The notes: generated by a model not told the origin, from the sequence alone. A stretch of DNA of 64,000 bases from Nitrososphaeraceae archaeon (GCA_031316115.1 JALDRC010000002.1:248001-312000); one strand, 5' to 3'. Counted from the stretch's first letter, positions 36,067 through 44,519 are shown. A program made the numbers and translations.

Positions 36067-36516
36067 GTGAAATTTAGAAAATTTAATGAACTTGGCGATT
36101 TTTTAGAAAATATACATGAAGAAGGTTTTGGTTTAATAAATTATCAAAATAATAAAATACCTTGTATTTATGTAAAAAGAGAGATGTATGATAATATTCT
36201 TAAGAAAACTTATGGAAAGAAATATGTTGTTGAAGTACTGCTAAATATATTTTACAATGGAAAATACATGTTCGTAGATATTATGCTTGACTTTATGAAC
36301 CTGGGACTTGAAGAAAATTTTTTGATGAATGTAAGAAATATTGAATTCTTTGAATTTTTATATCAACATAGTTTAATATCTATTATTCCGATAGAATATC
36401 TAGGTAATTCATCTTCTGATATTTTTCTTATTCAGCTACCAAAGAAAGATAAAATCAATAATGCTCTGGATATCATTAAATCCAATATGATGAATATCCA
36501 GAACCCACAAAGTTAA
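36067..36516 (+). CDS. Hypothetical protein (149 aa), third gene of ATPase cluster
   Basis: GTG start. Mixed alpha/beta sequence: KFNELGDFLENIHEEGFGLI, then KYVVEVLLNIFYNGKYMFVDIML and FFEFLYQHSLISIIPIEYLG. Rich in Phe, Tyr and Ile and without Cys pairs or membrane helices. No family recognised. It begins 68 bp after the ATPase stop on the same strand and is followed by a small Cys-rich ORF after 8 bp. Confidence 0.65.
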   Translation: MKFRKFNELGDFLENIHEEGFGLINYQNNKIPCIYVKREMYDNILKKTYGKKYVVEVLLNIFYNGKYMFVDIMLDFMNLGLEENFLMNVRNIEFFEFLYQHSLISIIPIEYLGNSSSDIFLIQLPKKDKINNALDIIKSNMMNIQNPQS

Positions 36517-36524
36517 TAATTAAG

Positions 36525-36749
36525 TTGTCACCACTTCATGAATTGGACAAGAAAAAGAAAAATTCTTTATATTCAAATACACAAGATCCTGAGAATTTAG
36601 AGGATTTTGATATTCCTAGAGAAATTGATACTCATTATCAACTTTATGGAAAACATGTTTGGGAAACCGAAAAATCCATTATATGTAATATTTGTAATGG
36701 AGGTGTTGATGAAAACGGACTGTGTGCATGTGGTACTGGCGAAAATTAG
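36525..36749 (+). CDS. Small C-terminal zinc-ribbon protein (74 aa)
   Basis: TTG start, 8 bp after the previous gene. The first 50 residues are polar and probably disordered (LHELDKKKKNSLYSNTQDPE). The end contains IICNICNGGVDENGLCACGTGEN: CxxC then CxC, a likely single zinc site. Last of four same-strand genes before tRNA-Gly. Family not recognised. Confidence 0.6.
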   Translation: MSPLHELDKKKKNSLYSNTQDPENLEDFDIPREIDTHYQLYGKHVWETEKSIICNICNGGVDENGLCACGTGEN

Positions 36750-36777
36750 GATTTATGCTATTACATATTATTAAGAA

Positions 36778-36852
36778 TGCGACGACCGGGATTTGAACCC
36801 GGGTTACCAGATTGGCAATCTGATGTCCTAGACCAAACTGGACGACCGTCGC
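36778..36852 (-). tRNA. trnG: tRNA-Gly (GCC)
   Basis: Minus-strand cloverleaf of 75 nt including discriminator A. Acceptor GCGACGG pairs with TCGTCGC (one G-U); the D arm contains AGTTTGGT; anticodon stem TCAGA/TCTGG encloses loop TTGCCAA with anticodon GCC; the T arm contains GGTTCAAATCC. No intron, no encoded CCA. A TATA box (TTTAAATA on the minus strand, 36877-36884) lies about 28 nt upstream. Confidence 0.97.
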
Positions 36853-36876
36853 ACATAAGAAATCTTCTATTTAGGT

Positions 36877-36884
36877 TATTTAAA
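36877..36884 (-). promoter_or_regulatory. TATA box of tRNA-Gly
   Basis: TTTAAATA centred about 28 nt upstream of the first tRNA base. Confidence 0.6.
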
Positions 36885-36891
36885 CTATTTA

Positions 36892-37527
36892 CTAAGAAAC
36901 GTCTTGAGTTAAGACTATTATAGTTGAATATCCTCTTCTTTCAGAAACAAAATTATTCTCACATTCTTCTAATATTGTCGTGACAGATATAACATCTCTA
37001 TCAAGTCCATTTTTAACATCTAGGATGATATAATCATTTATAACGTCTACTAATTCAAAACTCTCCTTGCTAATATGGTAATTCAGTTGTGAAGAAGAAT
37101 TTACCAACAATGTATTTTTATCATCATATTTTCCTAATCTAATTAATTTTTTTGGTCGGGGTATTGCATTAATCCTTAATTTTATTTCCCCTATTTGATG
37201 ATATGTATATCTATATAAGTTTCCAACATAAATATCAAATTTAAATGGATATCCTGCAGTATTCTCTGCCATTTTATTTATTCCATCATTCATAATTATA
37301 TCGATTTTCTTTATTGAATTTCCATATTTGTAAATCCAATTGCTAGTTTTGGTTCTTGCTTCTCCTATTGCATTTCTTCTTTTAGTATTTTCAAAGTCGT
37401 CAAGATTATATCTCTCAATCCATTTAAGATAATCTTCAGAAAGATCCATTATGAATTGAGAACAAGTTTGTTGATAATTACTAATAGATTCTACGCTGTC
37501 ATTATTATTATTATGACTAAATAACAT
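36892..37527 (-). CDS. Hypothetical protein (211 aa)
   Basis: N-terminal helical part (YQQTCSQFIMDLSEDYLKWI, RNAIGEARTKTSNWIYKYGN) and a beta-rich C-terminal part (FKFDIYVGNLYRYTYHQIGE, SFELVDVINDYIILDVKNGL). No cysteine pairs, signal peptide or membrane segment. No family recognised. Divergent from the 154-aa gene at 37590, with which it shares a 62-bp promoter region. Confidence 0.65.
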   Translation of the reverse strand: MLFSHNNNNDSVESISNYQQTCSQFIMDLSEDYLKWIERYNLDDFENTKRRNAIGEARTKTSNWIYKYGNSIKKIDIIMNDGINKMAENTAGYPFKFDIYVGNLYRYTYHQIGEIKLRINAIPRPKKLIRLGKYDDKNTLLVNSSSQLNYHISKESFELVDVINDYIILDVKNGLDRDVISVTTILEECENNFVSERRGYSTIIVLTQDVS

Positions 37528-37560
37528 TGGTTTTAAGAGTATTTAAAAAAGTAGTATAAT

Positions 37561-37570
37561 ATATAAATAT
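37561..37570 (+). promoter_or_regulatory. TATA box of the 154-aa gene
   Basis: ATATAAATAT centred about 25 nt ahead of the ATG at 37590, leaderless spacing. Confidence 0.5.
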
Positions 37571-37589
37571 ACGCTTAATTTTACTTTGT

Positions 37590-38054
37590 ATGGAATTCTC
37601 AGACTTAATCAATGATTTGAAAAATAATTTTATCCAAAATCAAACAACTCTCCAAAAATTAACCAAACAAAATCCTAATGGAGCATATTTTCAAATCATT
37701 GAAATTGCAAAATTTGTAGGAAAACGACACAACGTGGATTTACAATTGCATTTTCCTGACTCCAGAAAAATACTAGAAATCGAAACTTATGGTGATCAAA
37801 ACATCGGCATAGTGACAGATAAATTTAGAAAAAAATTTAAAATTTCTAAAGACTTAATAAAAATAGAAGCAAAGAAAAAAATTCCAGACGTAACAGTTTT
37901 AGATGCTTATATGTATGAAGACAAAGAAGGTTTAAGATTACAGGTAAAATCTGGACGAATTGAAATACTTCCAGGTTCAGTACATATCTGGTGTATGATA
38001 GATCAGAACATTGAAAACTTTATGAATTGGTTATTAGAATTTGTTCTTAGGTAA
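37590..38054 (+). CDS. Hypothetical protein (154 aa)
   Basis: A likely all-cytosolic alpha/beta protein: FSDLINDLKNNFIQNQTTLQ, AYFQIIEIAKFVGKRHNVDL, then ILEIETYGDQNIGIVTDKFR and KIPDVTVLDAYMYEDKEGLR. It ends with an aromatic stretch (VHIWCMIDQNIENFMNWLLE). I do not recognise it. The FPDSRKILEIETYG part resembles beta-hairpin/nuclease-like cores only loosely. ATG with good promoter. Confidence 0.65.
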   Translation: MEFSDLINDLKNNFIQNQTTLQKLTKQNPNGAYFQIIEIAKFVGKRHNVDLQLHFPDSRKILEIETYGDQNIGIVTDKFRKKFKISKDLIKIEAKKKIPDVTVLDAYMYEDKEGLRLQVKSGRIEILPGSVHIWCMIDQNIENFMNWLLEFVLR

Positions 38055-38413
38055 ATGGTAAAATATTTCAATTCATGTTATAAATGAAAAGTAGAAATGT
38101 TATTTGTGCTTCTTTTACTTCTATATGTTCGATATCATATTTTTGTTGGTTTATTGCAATTTTAAATTATTTTTTCATAGTTAATTGATCTCCGTTTAAT
38201 GAGTTAAACAATGATTTGTATCTTAATATTAATGAGATAATTATTTAAAGTTGATAAGACCGTACAAATAAAAGTAAATTCACTTAACTATTTACCGGAT
38301 CCTCTACTAATATTGAATATCCAAATTTACAGACAAGAATTGTTCTAATCTCTTTTGATAAAACTCCATTTGTTAAAATTAGCATACTAAAAAATGAAGT
38401 AGGGGATTCTAAT
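38055..38413 (+). other. Intergenic, AT-rich, no feature recognised
   Basis: 359 bp between convergent genes. No ORF, RNA or repeat was seen. Confidence 0.5.
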
Positions 38414-39508
38414 TTAATTTACTTTGAGGTCAAAATCCACATTTTCTACAAAAGCTCCAGTACCCATTCCTCTCACGCTATTGACGAGTATTTCCATGGT
38501 TACCCTTCCAGGATTTTCAAAAGTATATTTTTGATTGGCTGTTCCACTTCCAGTAAACTGATTTTTTAAATCTAATAACGCAGTATCATTTGAATCTCGT
38601 AATACTAAGTTATAGCTAACAGTATGAGTTGGAAATTGATCTTTATCGAGAAAATCAATTGTAAACGTAGTCTCGGTTCCAGAAACTATTGGTACTGGGT
38701 TCCAATCCAACTGTACATAATAATCTCCTCTCGCTGTTCTTTCCATTAATGGCGGAGTGACTTGGAATTCTTGTGCTTCTGGTTGTGTTGGTTGTCCTTT
38801 ACCTGTTTCGGTTAATATAAACTGAAACTGTATGGGAGGATTACCAGTGGTTATATCTACAAATGTTTTAGCCATTACCGGATAGGGAAAATCACTCTTT
38901 ATGTAAATATTACTTGAAACTGATTTATAGTATTCAATTCTTGTAGTATCAATAGGCTGTGAAAAAGCTGGAATATTTAATTGTGTTTGACCCACTGGTT
39001 TGATCTCAGCGCCACCTATCGCACCTATTTTTCCCCATGAAGCTGAATTAAGAGATTGTCCAGGCTTTGGAACGTAAGCAGCTAGCCACTGTAAAGAATT
39101 TGCATATGCACTCCTATATTTTCTCATTTCGGGAGGTATATCAGAGGTACCTAGAGCTGTTAAATCCAGCGGACTCAAAATAAAGGTTCCATTTATAACT
39201 TTTCCCTCATCCTCTACAAACACGGGAGCAATCCAATTTCCTTTCTCATCTTGATCCTTAAAATAGATCGTGATATCAAATGGTCTACCATTGTTCGTAT
39301 CAAAGTACTGTATGCTATACTTAACATACATATCTTTTTCAACTCCTTTCCCGACATACCAATCGTTTTGAGCCTGTACGTTCGAAGTAGTGATAAACAG
39401 GATCCCAAGAGTTAAAATCAAACCGGTTAGAATAAATTTAACAAACATTTTTGAATCGTATTTATTTATTGACAGCTCTGTCATGCAATATTTAATAATA
39501 TTTAGCAC
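38414..39508 (-). CDS. Secreted beta-rich protein, probably surface-associated
   Basis: 364 residues from the first ATG. A shorter start at residue 9 (39484) or residue 21 would give a more normal signal peptide (MFVKFILTGLILTLGILFIT, then QAQ). Mature part is beta-rich: DMYVKYSIQYFDTNNGRPFD, RIEYYKSVSSNIYIKSDFPY, and a C-terminal Ig-like part with YYVQLDWNPVPIVSGTETTF, FDKDQFPTHTVSYN-type strands and GRVTMEILVNSVRGMGTG. One cysteine in the pre-signal region only. Thaumarchaeal exported proteins with such domains are common; function unknown. Confidence 0.75.
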   Translation of the reverse strand: MLNIIKYCMTELSINKYDSKMFVKFILTGLILTLGILFITTSNVQAQNDWYVGKGVEKDMYVKYSIQYFDTNNGRPFDITIYFKDQDEKGNWIAPVFVEDEGKVINGTFILSPLDLTALGTSDIPPEMRKYRSAYANSLQWLAAYVPKPGQSLNSASWGKIGAIGGAEIKPVGQTQLNIPAFSQPIDTTRIEYYKSVSSNIYIKSDFPYPVMAKTFVDITTGNPPIQFQFILTETGKGQPTQPEAQEFQVTPPLMERTARGDYYVQLDWNPVPIVSGTETTFTIDFLDKDQFPTHTVSYNLVLRDSNDTALLDLKNQFTGSGTANQKYTFENPGRVTMEILVNSVRGMGTGAFVENVDFDLKVN

Positions 39509-39560
39509 TCATAAATGTTTTTTAATATTATTGAATTAATTAAATATCAAGTTAATAAGA

Positions 39561-39570
39561 ATATAAATAG
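39561..39570 (+). promoter_or_regulatory. TATA box of the 56-aa gene
   Basis: ATATAAATAG centred about 27 nt before the ATG at 39592, predicting a leaderless message. Confidence 0.5.
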
Positions 39571-39591
39571 ATAAAAATATATTAATTTACA

Positions 39592-39762
39592 ATGTGCAAC
39601 TGTCCTTCTGTGCATTTTTATGAAGTGGATTTTAAATTAGCAGGAATGCAGGTGGTTCCAACACATAAAAATTGTGGTGATTCGTTAAACGAAGATCAAT
39701 TTTCTAAATTTGAAAAAGAGCTAATAAAATATTGGAGATTTGACGAGAAAGATAATGCCTAA
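39592..39762 (+). CDS. Small hypothetical protein (56 aa)
   Basis: Begins MCNCPSVHFYEVDFKLAGMQ and continues VVPTHKNCGDSLNEDQFSKF before a Lys/Glu-rich end. CxC, His and C give a possible metal site. ATG at leaderless distance from a clear TATA box, with the ORF covering the whole gap; I therefore regard it as real. No family recognised. Confidence 0.6.
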   Translation: MCNCPSVHFYEVDFKLAGMQVVPTHKNCGDSLNEDQFSKFEKELIKYWRFDEKDNA

Positions 39763-39838
39763 ATATTAAATAATATTTGTAAAAAATTTTAGGCAAATTT
39801 ATTAATCTCGATTTCTATGTCTCTTTAGGTGTATTTGA

Positions 39839-40093
39839 ATGACAAAAATGCTTAATGTAAATATCGATACAAACGGAATAGACTCCCAAGAAGCTAAGGA
39901 TTGGGCAAACGAATTATCAAATGTTTATGCAGATATGGAAATAGATAATGTGAATGTCTCTGGAAATACTATATCCTTTAATGCAGGATTATCTGGAATG
40001 GATGATACAGAACCTGATGATATAAAAATGAAAATAGAAGAATACGTTTCAATGAATGAAGCCTTCCAAGTAAAAAATATCTCAATAAAATAA
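39839..40093 (+). CDS. Hypothetical acidic protein (84 aa)
   Basis: Acidic, with alternating strand-like segments: KMLNVNIDTNGIDSQEAKDW, VSGNTISFNAGLSGMDDTEP, KMKIEEYVSMNEAFQVKNIS. Possibly one small alpha/beta domain; no Cys and no membrane segment. ATG start; no family recognised. Confidence 0.65.
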   Translation: MTKMLNVNIDTNGIDSQEAKDWANELSNVYADMEIDNVNVSGNTISFNAGLSGMDDTEPDDIKMKIEEYVSMNEAFQVKNISIK

Positions 40094-40160
40094 GGATCTA
40101 TATTAACTTTTTATTTTTTTAGTATCTATAAACATTTGTCATAATTGGACTTGATCCATG

Positions 40161-40168
40161 TTTAAATA
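40161..40168 (+). promoter_or_regulatory. TATA box of the 80-aa zinc protein
   Basis: TTTAAATA centred about 28 nt upstream of the ATG at 40192. A second ATATATATA stretch directly before the ATG is too close to serve the same start. Confidence 0.55.
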
Positions 40169-40191
40169 GCAGTTTTCGATATATATATACT

Positions 40192-40434
40192 ATGACTTGT
40201 AAAGGTATTTGCGTAAGACATAAAGCACAAAAACCAGTTGGATCTGGAAGATATGCAAGCGGTCAAAAACGATGTCAAATATGCGAAATTTTTATCAAAT
40301 GGGACGGATTATGGTGCCCGTGCTGCGGATATAGATTGAGAACAAAACCAAGAAATCTTAAATATAAGGCTAAATTACGAGCTAAAACCAAAAAGACAAC
40401 TGAACCTTTGGAAGCACCAGTAATTACGATTTAA
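40192..40434 (+). CDS. Zinc-ribbon protein (80 aa)
   Basis: MTCKGICVRHKAQKPVGSGR opens; then KRCQICEIFIKWDGLWCPCC and a basic RTKPRNLKYKAKLRAKTKK tail. Four cysteines (CQIC, CPCC) form a clear zinc ribbon, and CKGIC with a His may add a second site. Such a protein recurs in ammonia-oxidising archaea as far as I recall. The basic tail suggests nucleic-acid binding. Confidence 0.75.
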   Translation: MTCKGICVRHKAQKPVGSGRYASGQKRCQICEIFIKWDGLWCPCCGYRLRTKPRNLKYKAKLRAKTKKTTEPLEAPVITI

Positions 40435-40540
40435 TTTCCAAATCGATAAATCGTAAAATTTTTTTTGATACAATATTAAATATTTATTTATTTTTAATTT
40501 ATTTGAAATTTTATTCTAAAACGTAATTAGTTGACTAGAT

Positions 40541-40548
40541 TTTTATAC
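40541..40548 (+). promoter_or_regulatory. TATA box of tRNA-Glu
   Basis: TTTTATAC, centred about 27 nt upstream of the first tRNA base. Confidence 0.6.
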
Positions 40549-40571
40549 TATTCCTTTAACTAATTTAATAT

Positions 40572-40647
40572 GCTCCGATGGTGTAGTCCGGTTAAGCATT
40601 TCGCCCTCTCAAGGCGACGATCCCGGGTTCAAATCCCGGTCGGAGCA
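40572..40647 (+). tRNA. trnE: tRNA-Glu (CTC)
   Basis: 76-nt cloverleaf with discriminator A. Acceptor GCTCCGA pairs with TCGGAGC; anticodon stem TCGCC/GGCGA encloses CTCTCAA, anticodon CTC. T arm has GGTTCAAATCC. No intron. Glutamyl-tRNA is also the substrate of HemA, whose gene is at 3.3-4.6 kb. tRNA-Glu with UUC would be expected elsewhere in the genome. Confidence 0.97.
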
Positions 40648-40805
40648 CTATCCATTGTGTTCAGTAGTCCGTTAAATCTCTTCATTTTTATGGATTAATC
40701 TCCAATAATAGGGGGACTATCATACTCATCATCACACTTTAGATAAAATAGTAAACTGATGAATTTAATAAAAAAGATTCCCTAAATTAGAAAGGTATAA
40801 AATAG

Positions 40806-41426
40806 TTAAACTAAACAAATTAACTTGCTATTTTGTTCGAATCTTTTCCTATTGATCTTATAATATATTATTTCTCCTCTTCTTTCTATAACAGCAATTA
40901 TTCCTTCTTTTCCCATGTTCTCTATCGAAGTAATATTTTCCTTTAAATCCTTAGTTCTTAGGTTTAGTCCTTCGTTAATTCCGAAAACAACGTATTTGGC
41001 TGGTTTTTTTTGATATTCTCCTCTTTCATAAACACGAAAGTCTAAACCAAATCCAAATCCTTCTTTAGCTATGTATCCTCTTGTTCTCAGGTCTCTATAA
41101 ATAAGAAATTTTGTGAATATGGACTCATCAGTTTTTAATACAATTTGTGCAAGTTCGGAAAAATCTAGCAATTTATTTTTGTGATTTAAATTTAATCTAT
41201 TGTTGTATAATAAAAAAAGTGCTTCATAAGGCTCAACAAAAAAAATATCGTTTATTTTTTCACCAAATCCTTTATTTCTTAATTGATCTTGTTGTTGTAC
41301 TGAATCAATGACTATTCTTCTATTTTTTTCAAATCTTCCATCAACTGTAAAGTTATATTCTTGTTCAACGTTAACACAGTTGTTTTTATTGGTAAGAACG
41401 CTACCTGACATAAACGAATAAATCAA
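40806..41426 (-). CDS. endA: tRNA-splicing endonuclease subunit (EndA family)
   Basis: 206 residues. The C-terminal catalytic-type domain has FTKFLIYRDLRTRGYIAKEGFGFGLDFRVYERG, the strongly conserved EndA block with Tyr133, and a Lys173 near MGKEGIIAVI. The usual catalytic histidine (in HSKYLV-type sequences) is not present; this protein reads KKPAKYVVF at 140-148. It may therefore be a structural subunit, or the histidine is substituted. An alternative start is residue 6 (MSGSV). Divergent from rpl10e. Confidence 0.88.
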   Translation of the reverse strand: MIYSFMSGSVLTNKNNCVNVEQEYNFTVDGRFEKNRRIVIDSVQQQDQLRNKGFGEKINDIFFVEPYEALFLLYNNRLNLNHKNKLLDFSELAQIVLKTDESIFTKFLIYRDLRTRGYIAKEGFGFGLDFRVYERGEYQKKPAKYVVFGINEGLNLRTKDLKENITSIENMGKEGIIAVIERRGEIIYYKINRKRFEQNSKLICLV

Positions 41427-41461
41427 AGATTATTTTTAATATAAAGGATTCGTGAAGAGTA

Positions 41462-41965
41462 ATGAAAGGATCTAATTATAGAGAACCCAGAGGAATGCCT
41501 TATGTTAGAAGGGAGTACATTTCAGGAAAACCACAATCAAAAATTGCAAAATTTTCTTCTGGTCAAGCAAGTCAAAGTTATGAATATAAACTAGAATTGG
41601 TAGCAACAGAAAAAATCCAAATTCGTCACAATGCACTGGAAGCAGCAAGATTAGCTGCTAGTAAAACCATGGCTCAAGCCGGTGAAACTAGTTTTTTTTC
41701 AAAATTGAAAGTTTATCCTCATGTTCTTTTAAGAGAAAACAAAATGATTGCAACAGCGGGAGCAGATAGGCTCCAAGAAGGAATGAGAAGGGCATTCGGT
41801 AAAGCTACTGGCTTGGCAGCAAGGGTGAAGCCTGGACAAACTATAATAGAAGCATATGTTAATTCTTCAAATTTAGAATTAGCTAAAAATGGTTTTAAAG
41901 TAGCTTCAAGTAAATTAGGTTGTCCTACTGAAACAAGGATTACCAACCTTCAACAAAATAATTGA
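41462..41965 (+). CDS. rpl10e: 50S ribosomal protein L10e (L16 family)
   Basis: 167 residues. MKGSNYREPRGMPYVRREYI and SGKPQSKIAKF open the protein, followed by LVATEKIQIRHNALEAARLAASKTM, LKVYPHVLLRENKM and GADRLQEGMRRAFGKATGLAARVKPGQ, the L10e/L16 core that contacts the tRNA acceptor region. Intact, ATG start. Confidence 0.95.
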   Translation: MKGSNYREPRGMPYVRREYISGKPQSKIAKFSSGQASQSYEYKLELVATEKIQIRHNALEAARLAASKTMAQAGETSFFSKLKVYPHVLLRENKMIATAGADRLQEGMRRAFGKATGLAARVKPGQTIIEAYVNSSNLELAKNGFKVASSKLGCPTETRITNLQQNN

Positions 41966-42347
41966 GATAATCTCTTTCTTTATCTATTAAAGCGAAAATA
42001 GTTGTTCGATATTAGTGGATATTCATTATAGTAGTGTAAAACAATAACAATCTAAAATATATCTTATTTTTTGAGTAAAAGCATAATATTTTCTCTTGAT
42101 TATTACGTTTATATCTTTATAATACACTAAAATGTATTCAAGGATTCTTTTTATTACTTAGAATTTAGATCCAGCTAAACAACCTCATTAGTCTATCTCA
42201 TAGATTTACATATCAAGGATTTTACTAATTTTCGATTCTGTTAAAAAAGGTGATAAGAAAGTTTAGTTGAAGTGTATGAAATTCTTGATCCTATTATAAT
42301 TATCAAAACCTTTATTCTCTAACAGATGATTCTAAGGTTAAAGGGCA
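41966..42347 (+). other. Intergenic, AT-rich, no feature recognised
   Basis: 382 bp between rpl10e and pgk. No ORF or RNA was seen. Confidence 0.5.
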
Positions 42348-43532
42348 ATGATTAAATTCTTAACGGATCTTTCAGATGGAGAATATTTTGGTAAGATCGC
42401 ATTAGTACGTGTAGATTTTAATGTTAGCATAATAAATGGAAATATTGGCGAAGATTATCGGATAAGAATGTCTATTCCTACAATAGATTATCTTATTAAA
42501 AGAAAATGTAAAGTAATACTTATCTCTCATCTAGGCAGACCTAAGGACAAATCATTGAAATATTCGTTATTCCCAGTATCCGTAAGATTATCTGAAATCT
42601 TAAAAACTAATATAAAATTCGTTAATGATTGTATTGGTTTAGACGTTAAAAAGAGTGTTGATAATTTAAATCCTTCTGAAATTTTATTATTAGAAAATCT
42701 TCGCTTTCATAAAGAGGAGGAATTAAATGATCCTGAGTTTTCAAAACAGCTTGCTTCGTTAGCTGATATATACATCAATGATGCATTTAGTACTTCCCAC
42801 AGGAAACATTCATCTACATATGGAGCAGCCACTTTGTTTGATACAAAGTTAGGAGGGTTTAACCTAAAGAAAGAGATAGATTATATGACTATGATCAAAA
42901 GTAATCCTATTAGACCATTTCTAGTAGTAATTGGCGGTGTTAAAATAAAAGATAAGATAGGAGCAATGGAAAATTTGTTGCCAAAGGCAGATAAAATATT
43001 GATAGGTGGAGCTGCTGCGTATACATTTCTAAAAGCAAAAGGAAAAAAAATTGGAAATTCCCCTATAGATGTAGAACATTTGGAATGGGCTAAACGTTCC
43101 CTAGATCGTTACAACGATAAGATTGTTCTGCCAATTGATCACCTGGTCTCCAAATCACCTGATAGTGATTCTGCAATTATTTGTAAAGATGATATTCCTG
43201 ATGGTATGTTTGGTTACGATATTGGAAGTGAAACTATACAAAATTATTCAAATCAAATTGGATCTAATAAGAATGGTAGTATTTTTTGGAATGGTCCTAT
43301 GGGTTTCTTCGAGAAAGATATCTTTGCGAATGGTACAATAAATATTGCCAAAAGTATGGCTTTAGCTTATTGGAGAGGAGCAAAGACATTGATAGGTGGC
43401 GGTGATACTCTAGCAGCTATGAAAAAATCAGGCGTCTCTGAATCTGAAGTAAGTCACGTTTCTACAGGAGGTGGAGCCACACTAAGATATCTAGCAGGAG
43501 ATAAAATGCCTGGTTTGATAATCCTAGAATAA
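42348..43532 (+). CDS. pgk: Phosphoglycerate kinase
   Basis: Reversible phosphate transfer between 1,3-bisphosphoglycerate and ATP. 394 residues. Motifs: VRVDFNVSIINGNIGEDYRI, ISHLGRPKD, LLLENLRFHKEEELND, FINDAFSTSHRKHSS-like segment at residues 141-153, and GIFWNGPMGFFE- and GGGDTLAAMKKSG-type nucleotide-binding parts near the C terminus. In autotrophic AOA it acts in the gluconeogenic direction, next to the gap gene at 56.6 kb. Confidence 0.96.
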   Translation: MIKFLTDLSDGEYFGKIALVRVDFNVSIINGNIGEDYRIRMSIPTIDYLIKRKCKVILISHLGRPKDKSLKYSLFPVSVRLSEILKTNIKFVNDCIGLDVKKSVDNLNPSEILLLENLRFHKEEELNDPEFSKQLASLADIYINDAFSTSHRKHSSTYGAATLFDTKLGGFNLKKEIDYMTMIKSNPIRPFLVVIGGVKIKDKIGAMENLLPKADKILIGGAAAYTFLKAKGKKIGNSPIDVEHLEWAKRSLDRYNDKIVLPIDHLVSKSPDSDSAIICKDDIPDGMFGYDIGSETIQNYSNQIGSNKNGSIFWNGPMGFFEKDIFANGTINIAKSMALAYWRGAKTLIGGGDTLAAMKKSGVSESEVSHVSTGGGATLRYLAGDKMPGLIILE

Positions 43533-43599
43533 ATTATTTCAAATAATTAAGTTAAAACTATATCATGATAATTGAATCGGTTAAAGGGATCAAGTTAGT

Positions 43600-43977
43600 C
43601 TAATTGCTTTGATTACTATATGTGTTGATAAAATCATCCATATTTTCCATGCATTGCAACAACATGCTTTTACTTCTCTTAATTATCCAATAGGGAAATT
43701 CTTCCTCGGTAAAAACATGTTGTTCTCTAAATAAAACTGGAAGATATCCACCATGCGTAAATATCTGTACAACAATATATTTTTCTGATACAGTAGCAAT
43801 TTCCTCTTCGATACATATTTCATTTTCTTCTATCGTTCTTCTATAAAGTACTAATGGATGATTATTTTTGTTACTCAATAATAACATTTTTTGTATCTTT
43901 TCTCTAAATTTTTTAATATAGAATTCGTCTAGTGTAATCTGTGAGCTATGTAAATTCCTTTTTCTCCTTCTCCCCAA
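43600..43977 (-). CDS. Hypothetical protein (125 aa)
   Basis: Very basic N terminus (MGRRRKRNLHSSQITLDEFY) then a mixed core (KKFREKIQKMLLLSNKNNHP, EICIEEEIATVSEKYIVVQI, LPVLFREQHVFTEEEFPYWI). No signal, membrane helix or Cys cluster. The basic start hints at nucleic-acid binding; family not recognised. Confidence 0.65.
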   Translation of the reverse strand: MGRRRKRNLHSSQITLDEFYIKKFREKIQKMLLLSNKNNHPLVLYRRTIEENEICIEEEIATVSEKYIVVQIFTHGGYLPVLFREQHVFTEEEFPYWIIKRSKSMLLQCMENMDDFINTYSNQSN

Positions 43978-44122
43978 TTATAAATTAATAAGTAGCAACT
44001 AAAATAAATATTTGTGTTAATTTTTTTTAGCTAATAGAAAAGAACTTTTATGTTTTTTTTAAAGAAATTAATTTTAAACCTCTTAGTTAAGAATTATTAC
44101 AATAGTGCTTAATTTTTATAAA

Positions 44123-44476
44123 TTAAAGTAGATTAAACATTCCTGTAATTCTGTCTATCATATTAGATGGAGCAGGACCTATTCCAACACAGGTAGGAGT
44201 ACCAGGTTCTAATTGTGTCAATCCTGCATCTCTTACAATTATTACCGGTAATTGGCAGACCTGAGCTTTTTCTTCAATTTCTTCAATTTCTTCCAAACTA
44301 TATACTTTAAGTACTACTTTAGGCTGTCCCGATTGATACCAGGTTTTACACCATGCGGGATTTTTATTTTTGGATCTTTCATAGGCAAGGATAGAAGCAT
44401 GTGCTACTTGAACAGCTAATTTACCAACTCCCATTTTGAGGTCCTTTCGGACTACTATTACCTGCTTCAGATCCAC
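44123..44476 (-). CDS. pth2: Peptidyl-tRNA hydrolase Pth2
   Basis: Releases peptides from stalled peptidyl-tRNA. 117 residues. VVRKDLKMGVGKLAVQVAHAS is the N-terminal signature, VLKVYSLEEIEEIEEKAQ follows, and IIVRDAGLTQLEPGTPTCVGIGPAP gives the catalytic end. Normal archaeal length. Confidence 0.96.
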   Translation of the reverse strand: MDLKQVIVVRKDLKMGVGKLAVQVAHASILAYERSKNKNPAWCKTWYQSGQPKVVLKVYSLEEIEEIEEKAQVCQLPVIIVRDAGLTQLEPGTPTCVGIGPAPSNMIDRITGMFNLL

Positions 44477-44519
44477 GGATTAAGTACATTTTAATTATTA
44501 TAAATATAATGTCATTTTG

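Noticed and set aside
40700-40760. TCATCATC-containing stretch after tRNA-Glu considered as C/D sRNA
   Set aside because: A C-box-like motif is present on the minus strand, but no D box or terminal stem follows.
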